Position numbers and translations under genes: made by a program. 38,959 bases of DNA. Origin: an uncultured Bacteroidota bacterium. GTDB lineage: Bacteria; Bacteroidota; Bacteroidia; Chitinophagales; Chitinophagaceae. Within the stretch, counting starts at the first letter, position 1, and every line of letters begins with the position of its first letter. A model generated the notes under the pieces. That model was not told the origin of the DNA and did not search any database. It worked only from the letters and a program-made list of their open reading frames with translations. Positions 1 to 8,446 of the stretch are shown in pieces. The stretch spans positions 1 through 38,959 of the forward strand of contig CAIQUX010000184.1 of NCBI GenBank assembly GCA_903875055.1, in the 5' to 3' direction.

Positions 1-146
1 ATACTCCGAGCTTGAGGAAACCATAAATAAATAGTTGTGCTTATATAAAAACAGATGAATGGAGCGAATTCAAACGATCCTTCAATTATGATATAACGCA
101 ACTAAGCCATTCGATCAGGGATGTTACGGTCAGGCATTCAAACTAA
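1..146 (+). pseudogene. 3' remnant of a coiled-coil lipoprotein gene, frameshifted, cut by window edge
   Basis: The last 30 codons before the TAA at 144-146 read DEWSEFKRSFNYDI followed by SIRDVTV. This matches the C-terminus of the intact lipoprotein at 9834-10298 (DWESFKREFNHDI followed by AIKDLTV). The upstream match (YSELEETINK, like the NIDLRNRING stretch of the paralog) lies in a different frame at 2-31 and ends at a TAG. The two halves therefore need a one-base shift between about 28 and 54. The 5' part lies outside the window. Either this is a decayed duplicate of the lipoprotein or there is a sequencing indel; the sequence alone cannot decide. Confidence 0.55.
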
Positions 147-161
147 ATACTACACAAGAAA

Positions 162-186
162 GGCGGGATCGGATCCCGTCTTTTTT
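162..186 (+). terminator. Rho-independent terminator after the left-edge lipoprotein remnant
   Basis: The hairpin GGCGGGA-TCGGA-TCCCGTC (one G-T pair) is followed directly by a run of six T. It lies 15 nt after the stop codon of the upstream remnant and closes that transcription unit. Confidence 0.8.
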
Positions 187-305
187 AATTGGCATATATA
201 ATGAATCCTGCAAATCAATGACATAATGATATAAGACTTTTGTGATACCTCCATCAGACCTTTGTCATGTCAGGGGAATTCACTCAGGACATAAAATAAA
301 ATGAA

Positions 306-590
306 ATGAAAAAATTATTTTTTTTACTTATCATTATTACAGGTTTTATCCTGAATTCGGAGGCTCAGCAAGTTGAAGTGCGTGTGCAGCATCCAGGTGC
401 TTCAGTCACAGTTCGCCATGGACGATATTATCATCATCAGCGACACCAACGAAACGGCCGCATTTATTACACCAGACATTATCACAATTCGAATCCCAAA
501 GGCGATTATCACCGAACTCCGCGTAATGGCAATCACAGAGGCCATGGGGATGAAAATAGAAATGATAGACAACGACGCGACAAAAAATAA
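306..590 (+). CDS. Small secreted His/Arg/Asn-rich basic protein
   Basis: This 94-residue protein starts with a clear signal peptide (MKK, a hydrophobic stretch LFFLLIIITGFIL, and a probable cleavage site near SEAQ). The mature part is very rich in His, Arg, Asn, Tyr and Gly, with many HH, RR and YY pairs, and ends in a strongly basic tail. Short secreted proteins of this composition are common in Bacteroidota and have no established function. Metal binding by the histidines or a surface/DNA interaction is conceivable but only inferred. The ATG is chosen because it begins the signal peptide. An overlapping ORF in another frame (373-777) has no such features. The gene stands alone between a terminator and a hairpin. 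Confidence 0.7.
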   Translation: MKKLFFLLIIITGFILNSEAQQVEVRVQHPGASVTVRHGRYYHHQRHQRNGRIYYTRHYHNSNPKGDYHRTPRNGNHRGHGDENRNDRQRRDKK

Positions 591-602
591 TCGTACACAA
601 AT

Positions 603-638
603 ATTGAATCCAGTTAAGAAATCTCTGCTGGATTCAAT
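603..638. other. Perfect 11-bp inverted repeat (hairpin) downstream of the His-rich gene
   Basis: ATTGAATCCAG at 603-613 is the exact reverse complement of CTGGATTCAAT at 628-638, with a 14-nt loop. It starts 13 nt after the preceding stop. No T-tract follows, so it is not a classic terminator. It could be an mRNA 3'-end stabiliser or a protein-binding palindrome. The rest of 591-787 shows no convincing gene. Confidence 0.5.
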
Positions 639-787
639 TATTGAGCATTATAATTGCGAAAACGTATATGAAACTTATCAACCCAATGATGCTATGAATA
701 TTACAACAATCATCAGAAGTTGTGTAACTGTTCAGAATCAGAATCAGTTCATCTTTGTAACGACTAATCCAACATAAATAAAACATT

Positions 788-1336
788 ATGAAAACACAGG
801 AAATCAAACAAGGCGACCAACTTACCACACAACCGATGCTTGCGGGTCTCTTCACCGACCTTGCGAGTACCAAACAGGCGTATCATTTGCTGAATGAAAA
901 AGGATATCCATTTGATGACATTCATATGATCATGTCTGACGAAACCTACAACAAAAAATTCGCTCACCTTTCAGACGATTCTGAACTGACATTAAATATC
1001 AAACAAGCGGCAGGCACAGGTTCAGTAATTGGAGGTGGCTTAGGTGCACTGACGGGCGTAGTAGCGGCATTGTCCACAAGTTTTATCATTCCCGGCCTTG
1101 GAATACTCATCGCAGGGCCTATTGCCGCAGGACTAGCGGGTGCAAGTACAGGTGCCATTGCAGGCGGCCTGATTGGCTCCCTTATTGGAGCTGACATTCC
1201 AGAAGAACATGCGCGCTTTTTCGAATCAGGCATTCACAAAGGGCAAATTCTTTTAGGTGTATATCCCCGTAATCCGGAAGATGCCAGTTTCTTTGAGAAC
1301 ACATGGAACGAAAAGAAACCAGAAGAGAACTATTAA
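788..1336 (+). CDS. General stress protein 17M/YflT-like, glycine-zipper membrane protein
   Basis: This 182-residue protein has an N-terminal 17M-like fold segment (LAGLFTDLASTKQAYHLLNEKGY, then the DDIHMIMSDETY strand). A central glycine/alanine-rich hydrophobic zipper runs over residues about 75-138 (repeats like GTGSVIGGGLGALTG and GLAGASTGAIAGGLIG). A C-terminal domain begins at IPEEHARFFESGI and continues with GQILLGVYPR. This layout is seen in stress-induced proteins of Bacillus YflT type and in Bacteroidota/cyanobacterial low-temperature-induced proteins. The zipper may insert in a membrane. It leads the stress block and is followed by the DUF2383 and permease-like genes on the same strand. 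The family is clear; the biochemical role is unknown. Confidence 0.8.
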   Translation: MKTQEIKQGDQLTTQPMLAGLFTDLASTKQAYHLLNEKGYPFDDIHMIMSDETYNKKFAHLSDDSELTLNIKQAAGTGSVIGGGLGALTGVVAALSTSFIIPGLGILIAGPIAAGLAGASTGAIAGGLIGSLIGADIPEEHARFFESGIHKGQILLGVYPRNPEDASFFENTWNEKKPEENY

Positions 1337-1395
1337 TAGAAAAAGAACTGCTACTAAACACAAAATAATGTGTATTTAATCCCACTACGAATACC

Positions 1396-1857
1396 ATGAC
1401 CTCCGATAAAACTGTCAGCATATTGAATAACCTGATTCGTATCCATAATGATCGGATTACAAACTACGACATTGCCTCCTTCGAATCAACTGAACTTAAT
1501 TTAAAATTAATGTTCTCTACATTCACCCAATCAAGTAAACAATGTAATGAAGAGTTGCAGGAGGCGGTGCGTAAAGATGGAAGAACTCCCGTTGATATAA
1601 CAACAACAGATAACAACCATGTCACCTTTTGGGAGGAGTTAAAATCGTCTATCGCTGGACATGACAATCAAAGTATTATAGCATCCTGCAGTTCAGCTGA
1701 AAACGAACTTCAATTGATGTACACGACCATATTAAGTGACAATACAAACAACTTGACAACTGAACAATTTGACATGATCCATGCACAACAACAACTGATT
1801 CAGCTTGATTATGACACTGTAAAAAGCATAACATCTGTAAACAAGAATAACAACTAA
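1396..1857 (+). CDS. PA2169/DUF2383 family four-helix-bundle protein
   Basis: This 153-residue, all-helical, soluble-looking protein has no signal peptide. Its N-terminus (SILNNLIRIHNDRITNYDIA) and the pattern around FWEELKSSIAGHDNQSIIASCSSAENEL match the ferritin-like DUF2383 (PA2169) family. That family is typically encoded with CsbD, YtxH and other general-stress genes in Bacteroidota and Proteobacteria. The family function is unknown; the ferritin-like fold is known but metal binding is not visible here. The stop TAA abuts the next ATG (TAAATG), so this gene and the iron-permease-like gene are surely co-transcribed and probably translationally coupled. Confidence 0.85.
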   Translation: MTSDKTVSILNNLIRIHNDRITNYDIASFESTELNLKLMFSTFTQSSKQCNEELQEAVRKDGRTPVDITTTDNNHVTFWEELKSSIAGHDNQSIIASCSSAENELQLMYTTILSDNTNNLTTEQFDMIHAQQQLIQLDYDTVKSITSVNKNNN

Positions 1858-2316
1858 ATGAGTAAAGGGAAACTAGACGCCTTGCACTTTCACGTACAGC
1901 TGAAACTAAAAAGTCAAGATACTGCGTCCCTGCTTAAAAAATCATATATCCATCTTGAAAGACAATTTGAAAAACTTACATTTTTAGCTACTGCCATATT
2001 GGGCAATTCACTAACCTTTATCGCCGCGTTAGGCACTGTGATCTATTGGCTCTGCAACAGAGAGTTTCATACCCAAGGGGTACATGCCAGCATAGGTGAT
2101 GTAATACTTGGAGTGACATTTTTAAGTATGTTCATCATACAGAAATCATTCAACCGATTTTCGGCAGTACTGCATCTTAAGGTCAATGAACTGATCGCTT
2201 CACACGAGGCTGCCAATAATTCAGTCATGAATCTTAGGGAGAAAACTGAAAGGGAAATCACTGAACTGACATTAGAGTATGCCGAGCTAGACGAACGTTT
2301 CGCTGAAGAAGAGTAA
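1858..2316 (+). CDS. Low-affinity iron permease-like small membrane protein
   Basis: This 152-residue protein has two predicted membrane helices (about residues 42-64, FLATAILGNSLTFIAALGTVIYW, and 78-97, GDVILGVTFLSMFIIQKSFN). After them comes the motif QKSFNRFSAVLHLKVNELI, typical of the Iron_permease (PF04120) family, and a charged C-terminal helix. Family members are annotated as low-affinity iron permeases from a fungal homolog; transport by bacterial members is not well established, so the substrate is uncertain. The gene begins on the base after the DUF2383 stop codon, marking an operon of two. Neighbouring stress genes suggest a role in envelope or redox stress rather than bulk iron uptake (inference). 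Confidence 0.8.
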   Translation: MSKGKLDALHFHVQLKLKSQDTASLLKKSYIHLERQFEKLTFLATAILGNSLTFIAALGTVIYWLCNREFHTQGVHASIGDVILGVTFLSMFIIQKSFNRFSAVLHLKVNELIASHEAANNSVMNLREKTEREITELTLEYAELDERFAEEE

Positions 2317-2636
2317 AACATACTCTGGTAACGAATAACCACATGATGCTTTATCAAAAGTAATTAATCTATTGCTGCGTATTGAACGTAATAAAAGAAA
2401 TCAGAACAAAGGTGGAAGTTATATACCTTTCGGAAGATACTATTCCTTACCATAACATTTATCACAAACCTTCATTCAAATCAATCAGCCAAATCCAAAG
2501 CATAAAAGCAAGTTTGATCAGGATTCAATGCTATGAATATTGTAACCATTTCATTTTATTGTGTAATACGCTTCTTCACAGTTAGTTACACCTTTGTTGA
2601 ACCAAGATAATTCAATCTAGGTTTAAATTATTTACG
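2317..2636. other. Intergenic region, no supported gene
   Basis: This is 320 nt between the permease-like gene and the ice-binding-protein gene. A 67-codon ORF with a TTG start (2382-2585) has no recognisable domain, signal peptide or codon pattern and is not accepted. The region is AT-rich and probably carries the promoter of the 2637-7401 operon. No clear terminator hairpin was found. Confidence 0.5.
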
Positions 2637-3884
2637 ATGAAAAATGCGATACAAGGTCTACTGTTTAATTTTATTTTATTCACATGGTCTATCAATTCGT
2701 TTGGGCAAACACCAACTTTAGGCAGCACTTCGAGTTTTGCCTTCTTTACTGCAATAGGGGCCTTTAATAACTTGGGCGCCAGTCATATTGCAGGTGATAT
2801 CGGTACTAATGTTGGTGCATTGACAGGCTTCCCGCCGGGAACTATTTCCGGTCAGATTCATGTAAGCGATCCGGTAACCGTTCAAGCCGCACTTGATATC
2901 AACACTGCTTATTCTTATCTAAGCGGTGTGGTGTGCAATACAGTTTTAGGCACAACACTTGGAAATAATCAGGAACTTACACCTGGCAATTATTGTGTTG
3001 GGGCTGCGGCTACATTAAACTCCAATCTCATTTTGAACGGACAAGGTGATGCCAATTCATTTTTTCTGATCAAGATTGATGGAGCTTTATCAACGAATTC
3101 GTTTTCGAGTGTCCAACTGATTAACGGGGCCTCTGCTTCTAATATATACTGGCAAATAAACGGGCAAGTCGCACTGGGGGAAAGCTCATCTTTCAAAGGT
3201 ACTATTCTGGCAAATGGCGCTATCATTTTACTTGAAGCAGCCACATTGGAAGGCAGAGGACTTAGCAGGGCCGGTGCTATTTCATTGCATAACAATGTCA
3301 GTTCAATAGGTGCTTCTGTGCTGAATCTTAAACTTTACTTTCAGACCTATTACAGGGGCGTAGGCTTAATGGATCATGTTCTCATGAATGATGGCGTGAT
3401 CGGTTCCGATATAAGTCATACAGATACGATTACAGTGGAGTTACGAAACCCGGCAGCTCCATTCGCTGTGGAATATTCATGCAAAACGATTGTCAACACG
3501 GATGGAATCGCAATGTGTGATTTCCCGATTTCCGGTTCTTTTTATATTGCCATCAAACATAGGAGTGCAGTACAAACCTGGAGCAAGAATCCGGTCTCGA
3601 TATATGGGAAAATCATCCATTACAATTTTACAGATTCCATTACGAAGGCCTATGGCAATAATCTGAAAATGATGGAATCAAATGTATTCGCCATTTACAC
3701 AGGTGATATTAATCAAGATGATAATGTTGATCTTATTGATTTAATTCTGGCAGAAAATGATAACGTATCTTTTTTATATGGCTATTATTCAACCGACTTG
3801 AACGGAGATGGCAATGTAGACCTGCTTGACTTTCCAGAATTAGAAAACAACATCAACAACTTTGTGTACTCTTATCATCCTTAG
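2637..3884 (+). CDS. Secreted ice-binding-domain (DUF3494) protein with dockerin-like C-terminus
   Basis: This 415-residue protein has a signal peptide (cleavage near SFGQ at about residue 23). Residues about 27-225 form a DUF3494 ice-binding-like beta-helix: FAFFTAIGAFNNLG, HIAGDIGTNVGALTGF, LTPGNYCVGAAATL, FFLIKIDGAL and GRGLSRAGAISLHNN are family signatures. Residues about 230-345 are a beta-rich linker domain common in Bacteroidota secreted proteins. The C-terminus has two calcium-binding, dockerin-like loops (DINQDDNVDLIDL and DLNGDGNVDLLDF). It has no T9SS sorting domain. The family adsorbs to ice in cold-adapted microbes, but many members are adhesins of unknown ligand. The stop codon lies in a 12-bp palindrome TTAGCGCGCTAA. 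It is followed after 32 nt by the GH130 gene. Confidence 0.85.
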   Translation: MKNAIQGLLFNFILFTWSINSFGQTPTLGSTSSFAFFTAIGAFNNLGASHIAGDIGTNVGALTGFPPGTISGQIHVSDPVTVQAALDINTAYSYLSGVVCNTVLGTTLGNNQELTPGNYCVGAAATLNSNLILNGQGDANSFFLIKIDGALSTNSFSSVQLINGASASNIYWQINGQVALGESSSFKGTILANGAIILLEAATLEGRGLSRAGAISLHNNVSSIGASVLNLKLYFQTYYRGVGLMDHVLMNDGVIGSDISHTDTITVELRNPAAPFAVEYSCKTIVNTDGIAMCDFPISGSFYIAIKHRSAVQTWSKNPVSIYGKIIHYNFTDSITKAYGNNLKMMESNVFAIYTGDINQDDNVDLIDLILAENDNVSFLYGYYSTDLNGDGNVDLLDFPELENNINNFVYSYHP

Positions 3885-3916
3885 CGCGCTAAACCAATTA
3901 TCCAATATCATTCTAA

Positions 3917-4960
3917 ATGACAAACGTTAGAAAAGAAGGTGTACTTCTCAATAAAACGCAACTGAGTTTTGAAAATGAAGGTGTGCTTAACCCGGGAACT
4001 ATCCACGAAGGTGAATTCGTTCATATGTTTTATAGAGCAGTCAGTACCGGTAATTATTCTTCAATCGGATATTGCAGACTCAAAGGACCTCTGCAAATTG
4101 AGGAGAGGATGGAAACTGCCATACTCTCACCATTAGAACCTTATGAATCACATGGCATGGAGGATCCCAGAATCGTGAAGATCGATGACCTTTACTATCT
4201 CACCTATACGGCCTATGATGGTATCAATGCCCTTGGGGCATTAGCCTTATCGAAGGATTTAAAGGAATTTATCCGTGTCGGCATCATAGTCCCACAGATT
4301 TCGTATGAGGAATTCAATCAATTGACCGGTAAAGATGAAAGGCTCCAAGAAAAATATGTACGATATAATGAACATGCCAGACAACTTGAAATGCAGGGTC
4401 AGGAGGCCTATATCTGGGATAAGAACTTAATCTTTTTTCCAAGAAGGATACATGGGAATATTTATTTTCTTCATCGCATCAAACCCGATATTCAAATTGT
4501 CGGGTCCATCAGTTCAGTCGATCAACTGACACCTGAGTTTTGGAATAAGTATCTGCCTGACCTTACTCAGTATATCATTTTAACGCCCAAGTACCCTCAT
4601 GAGTCAAGCTATATAGGTGGAGGATGCCCTCCAGTTGAAACATCGTCAGGATGGTTGCTGATATATCATGGTGTTTGCACGACAGAGAAAGGCTATGTCT
4701 ACTCGGCGTGTGCCGCCCTGCTGGATCTTGAAAATCCGCAAAAAGAAATTGCCAGGCTCCCCTATGAATTATTCAAACCAGAATTTAACTGGGAGTTGAA
4801 AGGCGAAGTCAATAATGTCTGCTTCCCGACCGGCACTGCCATTTTTGGTGACATCCTTTATATTTATTATGGTGCAGCTGACGAACGAATAGCCGTCGCA
4901 AGTACCTGCCTTACGGATTTGCTAAGTGAACTGCTCGATAACCCAACTATCATTGAATAA
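3917..4960 (+). CDS. Glycoside hydrolase family 130 (beta-mannoside phosphorylase-like)
   Basis: This 347-residue cytoplasmic protein (no signal peptide) has the five-bladed propeller layout of GH130: GVLNPGTI and FVHMFYRAV near the N-terminus, HGMEDPRI at about residue 80 carrying the conserved acidic residue, NLIFFPRRI, an LIYHGV motif, and a C-terminal segment FPTGTAIFGDILYIYYGAADERIAVA. Characterised GH130 enzymes are phosphorylases of beta-linked mannosides or, in some subgroups, beta-1,2-mannosidases; subgroup and linkage cannot be read here. It lies 17 nt upstream of a GT4 gene, an arrangement that suggests joint synthesis or turnover of a mannose-containing glycan. Length is normal for the family. 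Confidence 0.88.
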   Translation: MTNVRKEGVLLNKTQLSFENEGVLNPGTIHEGEFVHMFYRAVSTGNYSSIGYCRLKGPLQIEERMETAILSPLEPYESHGMEDPRIVKIDDLYYLTYTAYDGINALGALALSKDLKEFIRVGIIVPQISYEEFNQLTGKDERLQEKYVRYNEHARQLEMQGQEAYIWDKNLIFFPRRIHGNIYFLHRIKPDIQIVGSISSVDQLTPEFWNKYLPDLTQYIILTPKYPHESSYIGGGCPPVETSSGWLLIYHGVCTTEKGYVYSACAALLDLENPQKEIARLPYELFKPEFNWELKGEVNNVCFPTGTAIFGDILYIYYGAADERIAVASTCLTDLLSELLDNPTIIE

Positions 4961-4977
4961 TAAAACAAATCAAATTC

Positions 4978-7401
4978 ATGATCACATCATCATTTAAAAG
5001 AAGAGAAAAGTGTGTCGAACCAAAATTGAGGCTACAAGGCATAAAAAGTCATAATCATATTGGATATAAGGCTGATTTACAACCTGAAATTTTATTTATA
5101 AGCTCATATCCTCCTCGTGAATGTGGCATAGCTACCTATTCGCAGGATTTGATTTTAGCCATACAGAACAAATTCGAAAAATCGTTCAAAATTAGCCTTT
5201 GTGCACTTGAATCAAGTGATGAAAAACATGATTATACTTCCGATGTCAGGTGTAGGCTAAATACGGACGAATCTGCAGAATTTAGTAAAACCGTTGATGA
5301 AATCAATCGGATGGATTCGATCAAATTGATTGTGCTTCAGCATGAATTCGGTTTCTTTCATCGAAATCAAACAGCATTTTTGACATTCATTTCATCCATC
5401 CTTAAACCGATTGTTACTGTCTTTCATACGGTTCTTCCAAATCCGGATAATCTGTTATATGCCCATGTACAAAAAATCTCTACCGCCTCAAAGGCCATCA
5501 TTGTAATGACAAATTCTTCAAAGGAAATCCTTGCCAAAGACTATGACATTGAAGCAGAAAAAATAAGCGTTATTCCGCACGGGACTCATTTACTTCCTCA
5601 TACTGAGAAAAATCTACTTAAAACAAAATATGGACTACAAGGCCGAAAGATATTGTCAACCTTCGGTCTGCTGAGTGCAGGTAAAAATATTGAAACCACG
5701 CTTAAAGCGTTGCCAGACATCATTAGTTCCTATCCTGAAGTGCTTTTCCTGATTATTGGGAAAACACATCCGTCTGTTTACAAAGAAGAAGGCGATCAAT
5801 ACATTCATTACCTTAAAAATATCATTGCTGAAACAGGACTCGCCTATCATGTTCGTTTCATTCAACGCTACCTACCCTTGCCTGAGTTGCTCGAATATCT
5901 GCAACTAACTGACATTTACCTGTTCACGTCCAATGATCCTAGCCAGGCAGTCAGCGGTACCTTCTCCTATGCCATAAGCGCCGGCTGCCCTGTTGTTTCT
6001 ACTCCTATACCCCATGCGAAGGAAATTGTTGGTAACGACAGCGGCATAATTGTTGATTTCTCCGATTCCACGAAATTAAGTGTTGCAGTAAACCTCTTGC
6101 TTTCAAATGATACATTGAGAACCACTATCAGTATGAATGCCATACATAAGATGGCATCTACAGCTTGGGAAAACTCGGCCATTGCTCATGCCAAATTGTT
6201 TGAAAGAATTTCAGGATTTCAAATTTTGCTCGATTATACCTTACCTCCTGTCAATTTAAATCATTTCAAAAAACTGACCGACAATTTTGGAATCATTCAA
6301 TTTTCAAAAATTAATCAGCCTGACCATGATTCAGGCTATACCCTTGACGATAACGCCAGAGCATTGGTCGCTATTTGCCGGTATTATAAAACAACGTATG
6401 ATCCGAATTGTCTTCGTTATCTGATCATCTATTATCAGTTTATCAAACATTGCCTGCAACAAGATGGCTCTTTTTTGAATTACATTAATAAAGAAGGGAA
6501 ATTTAGCATGCAAAACGCTTCATCAGATCTTTCCGACTCCAACGGCCGCGCCATATGGGCATTGGGTTATATGATATCAATGAAAAAAGTATTACCCATC
6601 AAATTTAATGCTTTATGCCTGCAGGCTGAATCCATTTTTACATGCGCAATCAGCAACGCAGATGCTATTCATTCAACGAGAGCTATCTCTTTTGTAATTA
6701 AAGGTCTTTACTATAAATATTTAAAAGTACAATCGTTGCTGGATCTGGCGCTTATCAGAAAACTTGCCAACAGACTAATTCAAATGTATCATCATGAATC
6801 AAATAAGGAATGGCAATGGTTCGAAAGTTATATGACATATGCCAATAGTGTCATGCCCGAAGCTCTCTTATGTGCCTGGCTTTCTACAGGAGAAACCGAA
6901 TATAGAGACATTGCCAAAACAACTTTCAAATTCCTTCTTGAAAAAACATTTGATAGAAATCAAATCAATTTGATATCCAATAAAAATTGGCCTCACAGGG
7001 AGTTTGATACGTTGGAAAAATCTACAGGAGGCCAACAACCAATTGATGTGGCTTACACTATAGTGGCTTTAGAAAAATTTTATGAGGTCTTTAAAGAAGA
7101 CGAATATAAGGAATATATGAAAACTGCCTTCAATTGGTTCTTAGGCCAGAATCATCTGCAACAGGTTATCTACAACCCATGCACAGGCGGATGTTATGAT
7201 GGCCTTGAGTCACAAAATGTCAATTTGAACCAAGGCGCCGAATCTACCATAAGTTATCTTTTAGCCAGACTCACAGTTGAAGAATATGTATTACCCTCTC
7301 AATCACCTATATTAAAAGAAAACCTGGAAACTGAAAAAACAAAATTGGGTTTAATTAGCAATTATTCACTCCACGAATTTCAAAACAGTTCATTGACCTA
7401 A
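4978..7401 (+). CDS. GT4 glycosyltransferase fused to a C-terminal helical (alpha/alpha-barrel-like) domain
   Basis: This 807-residue protein has no signal peptide. Residues about 38-410 form a GT-B, GT4-type glycosyltransferase: FISSYPPRECGIATYSQDL, VFHTVLP, VIPHGTHLLP, FGLLSAGKNIETTLKALP and QAVSGTFSYAISAGCPVVSTP. The usual E-x7-E nucleotide-sugar motif is replaced: Q stands at the first Glu and Tyr/Ala around the second. Residues about 430-780 are mostly helical, with DDNARALVAICRYY, NGRAIWALGYM and QPIDVAYTIVALEKFYE, recalling (alpha/alpha)6 barrel enzymes. It probably transfers a hexose to a cytoplasmic or membrane acceptor, with the second domain binding or trimming the glycan (inference). 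It is co-transcribed with the GH130 gene. Confidence 0.82.
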   Translation: MITSSFKRREKCVEPKLRLQGIKSHNHIGYKADLQPEILFISSYPPRECGIATYSQDLILAIQNKFEKSFKISLCALESSDEKHDYTSDVRCRLNTDESAEFSKTVDEINRMDSIKLIVLQHEFGFFHRNQTAFLTFISSILKPIVTVFHTVLPNPDNLLYAHVQKISTASKAIIVMTNSSKEILAKDYDIEAEKISVIPHGTHLLPHTEKNLLKTKYGLQGRKILSTFGLLSAGKNIETTLKALPDIISSYPEVLFLIIGKTHPSVYKEEGDQYIHYLKNIIAETGLAYHVRFIQRYLPLPELLEYLQLTDIYLFTSNDPSQAVSGTFSYAISAGCPVVSTPIPHAKEIVGNDSGIIVDFSDSTKLSVAVNLLLSNDTLRTTISMNAIHKMASTAWENSAIAHAKLFERISGFQILLDYTLPPVNLNHFKKLTDNFGIIQFSKINQPDHDSGYTLDDNARALVAICRYYKTTYDPNCLRYLIIYYQFIKHCLQQDGSFLNYINKEGKFSMQNASSDLSDSNGRAIWALGYMISMKKVLPIKFNALCLQAESIFTCAISNADAIHSTRAISFVIKGLYYKYLKVQSLLDLALIRKLANRLIQMYHHESNKEWQWFESYMTYANSVMPEALLCAWLSTGETEYRDIAKTTFKFLLEKTFDRNQINLISNKNWPHREFDTLEKSTGGQQPIDVAYTIVALEKFYEVFKEDEYKEYMKTAFNWFLGQNHLQQVIYNPCTGGCYDGLESQNVNLNQGAESTISYLLARLTVEEYVLPSQSPILKENLETEKTKLGLISNYSLHEFQNSSLT

Positions 7402-7526
7402 TAATGTTTACAGGAATTATTAAAAAACTATTTTGAGAGCGAAAATGATATAAATAAGAACAAGAATTATATAAGATGTTAAGGTTAAAATAGAATGATC
7501 TTTACACAACAATAAAAACATATAAT

Positions 7527-8201
7527 ATGAAATTTTCAAAAAACATCGTTGCCATTTCCATTGTATTCACTGCTATTTTAGCGACAAGCAATCAGACATC
7601 AGAAGCACAACAAAAGGCAGTCATCGGATTCCGTTTGATGCCCACAGTCTCCTCCATTCATATGAGAAATTCGTCAGGGGGGGAAGTTAACGGCACAGCT
7701 GTTATGGGCTTCGGAATTGGCGGGTTACTCGGACTCAATTTTTCGGAACATATCGCCATTCAGGGTGAAATAATCTATAGTTCAATCTCACAGAAATATA
7801 AGGATCTGAATACAGAACATCGCATTAATTTACGGTATGTAAATATTCCATTATTCCTTTCATTGAATACCGGCCGTTATAAACCTGTCAACTTTAATGT
7901 AGTGGCAGGTCCACAACTTGGAATTAGCGCAGGCAGTAAAGTATATACTACAGGCACAGATAGTGCACATGCCGTATTGGCTTTACGTAAAGGAGACCTT
8001 GGCTTTGCCTATGGGGCCGGTCTGGACTTCGGAATTAATCATAAGAAGACAGCCCGTATAGGAATTGGCTTTCGCGGCGTATTCGGCTTATTTGATGTAA
8101 GCAATACCTCGAATAATAATGACACTAATTCTTATTACATAGTTGACCGCACTAAAATAGAAACCTATTCGATCTATGCTGGGCTCTCCTTATTATTTTA
8201 G
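7527..8201 (+). CDS. Outer-membrane beta-barrel protein (PorT/OMP_b-brl_2-like)
   Basis: This 224-residue protein has a signal peptide (MKFSKNIVAISIVFTAILATSNQTSEAQQ, cleaved near SEAQ). The mature part is alternating amphipathic beta strands with glycine turns (VIGFRLMPTVSS, FGIGGLLGLNFSEHIAIQGEIIYS, NIPLFLSLNTGRY, FNVVAGPQLGISAGSK, YGAGLDFGIN) and ends YSIYAGLSLLF with a terminal Phe, as expected for BAM-assembled barrels. About eight strands are likely. Function beyond an outer-membrane barrel cannot be told. The 125-nt spacer upstream and a strong terminator downstream make it a single-gene unit. Confidence 0.8.
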   Translation: MKFSKNIVAISIVFTAILATSNQTSEAQQKAVIGFRLMPTVSSIHMRNSSGGEVNGTAVMGFGIGGLLGLNFSEHIAIQGEIIYSSISQKYKDLNTEHRINLRYVNIPLFLSLNTGRYKPVNFNVVAGPQLGISAGSKVYTTGTDSAHAVLALRKGDLGFAYGAGLDFGINHKKTARIGIGFRGVFGLFDVSNTSNNNDTNSYYIVDRTKIETYSIYAGLSLLF

Positions 8202-8225
8202 GTAATAAATACAGAATAGAACACT

Positions 8226-8263
8226 ATGATAAAAGCCTGCTTTTACAAGCAGGCTTTTATCAT
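8226..8263 (+). terminator. Perfect 17-bp stem terminator, symmetric on both strands
   Basis: ATGATAAAAGCCTGCTT pairs exactly with AAGCAGGCTTTTATCAT around a TTAC loop. The stem contains an A-tract on one side and a T-tract on the other, so it can stop transcription in both directions. It lies 25 nt after the beta-barrel stop codon. Confidence 0.9.
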
Positions 8264-8446
8264 TCATGAATCACTCGCGTAATTTTTTGAATGTATTAAG
8301 AATGTGAATTATACAATATTAAGACGTAACCATGTAAAGTATTCCGTGATGAACGTTGCAATTTTACATTACGAATTGGCTCATATTTTATGACAATACA
8401 AGGTCCTATCGTATAATTTTTAAATCATACTTTAAACATAATCAAG

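Noticed and set aside
373-777. 134-codon + ORF overlapping the His-rich secreted protein
   Set aside because: It overlaps the signal-peptide-bearing gene in another frame and has no recognisable features.
690-2545. Shared 13-14 nt word TGCTATGAATATT in two intergenic regions
   Set aside because: It is short, AT-rich and without extended similarity; likely chance.
2382-2585. 67-codon ORF with TTG start
   Set aside because: It has no domain, signal peptide or conserved look; its size is compatible with chance in AT-rich spacer.
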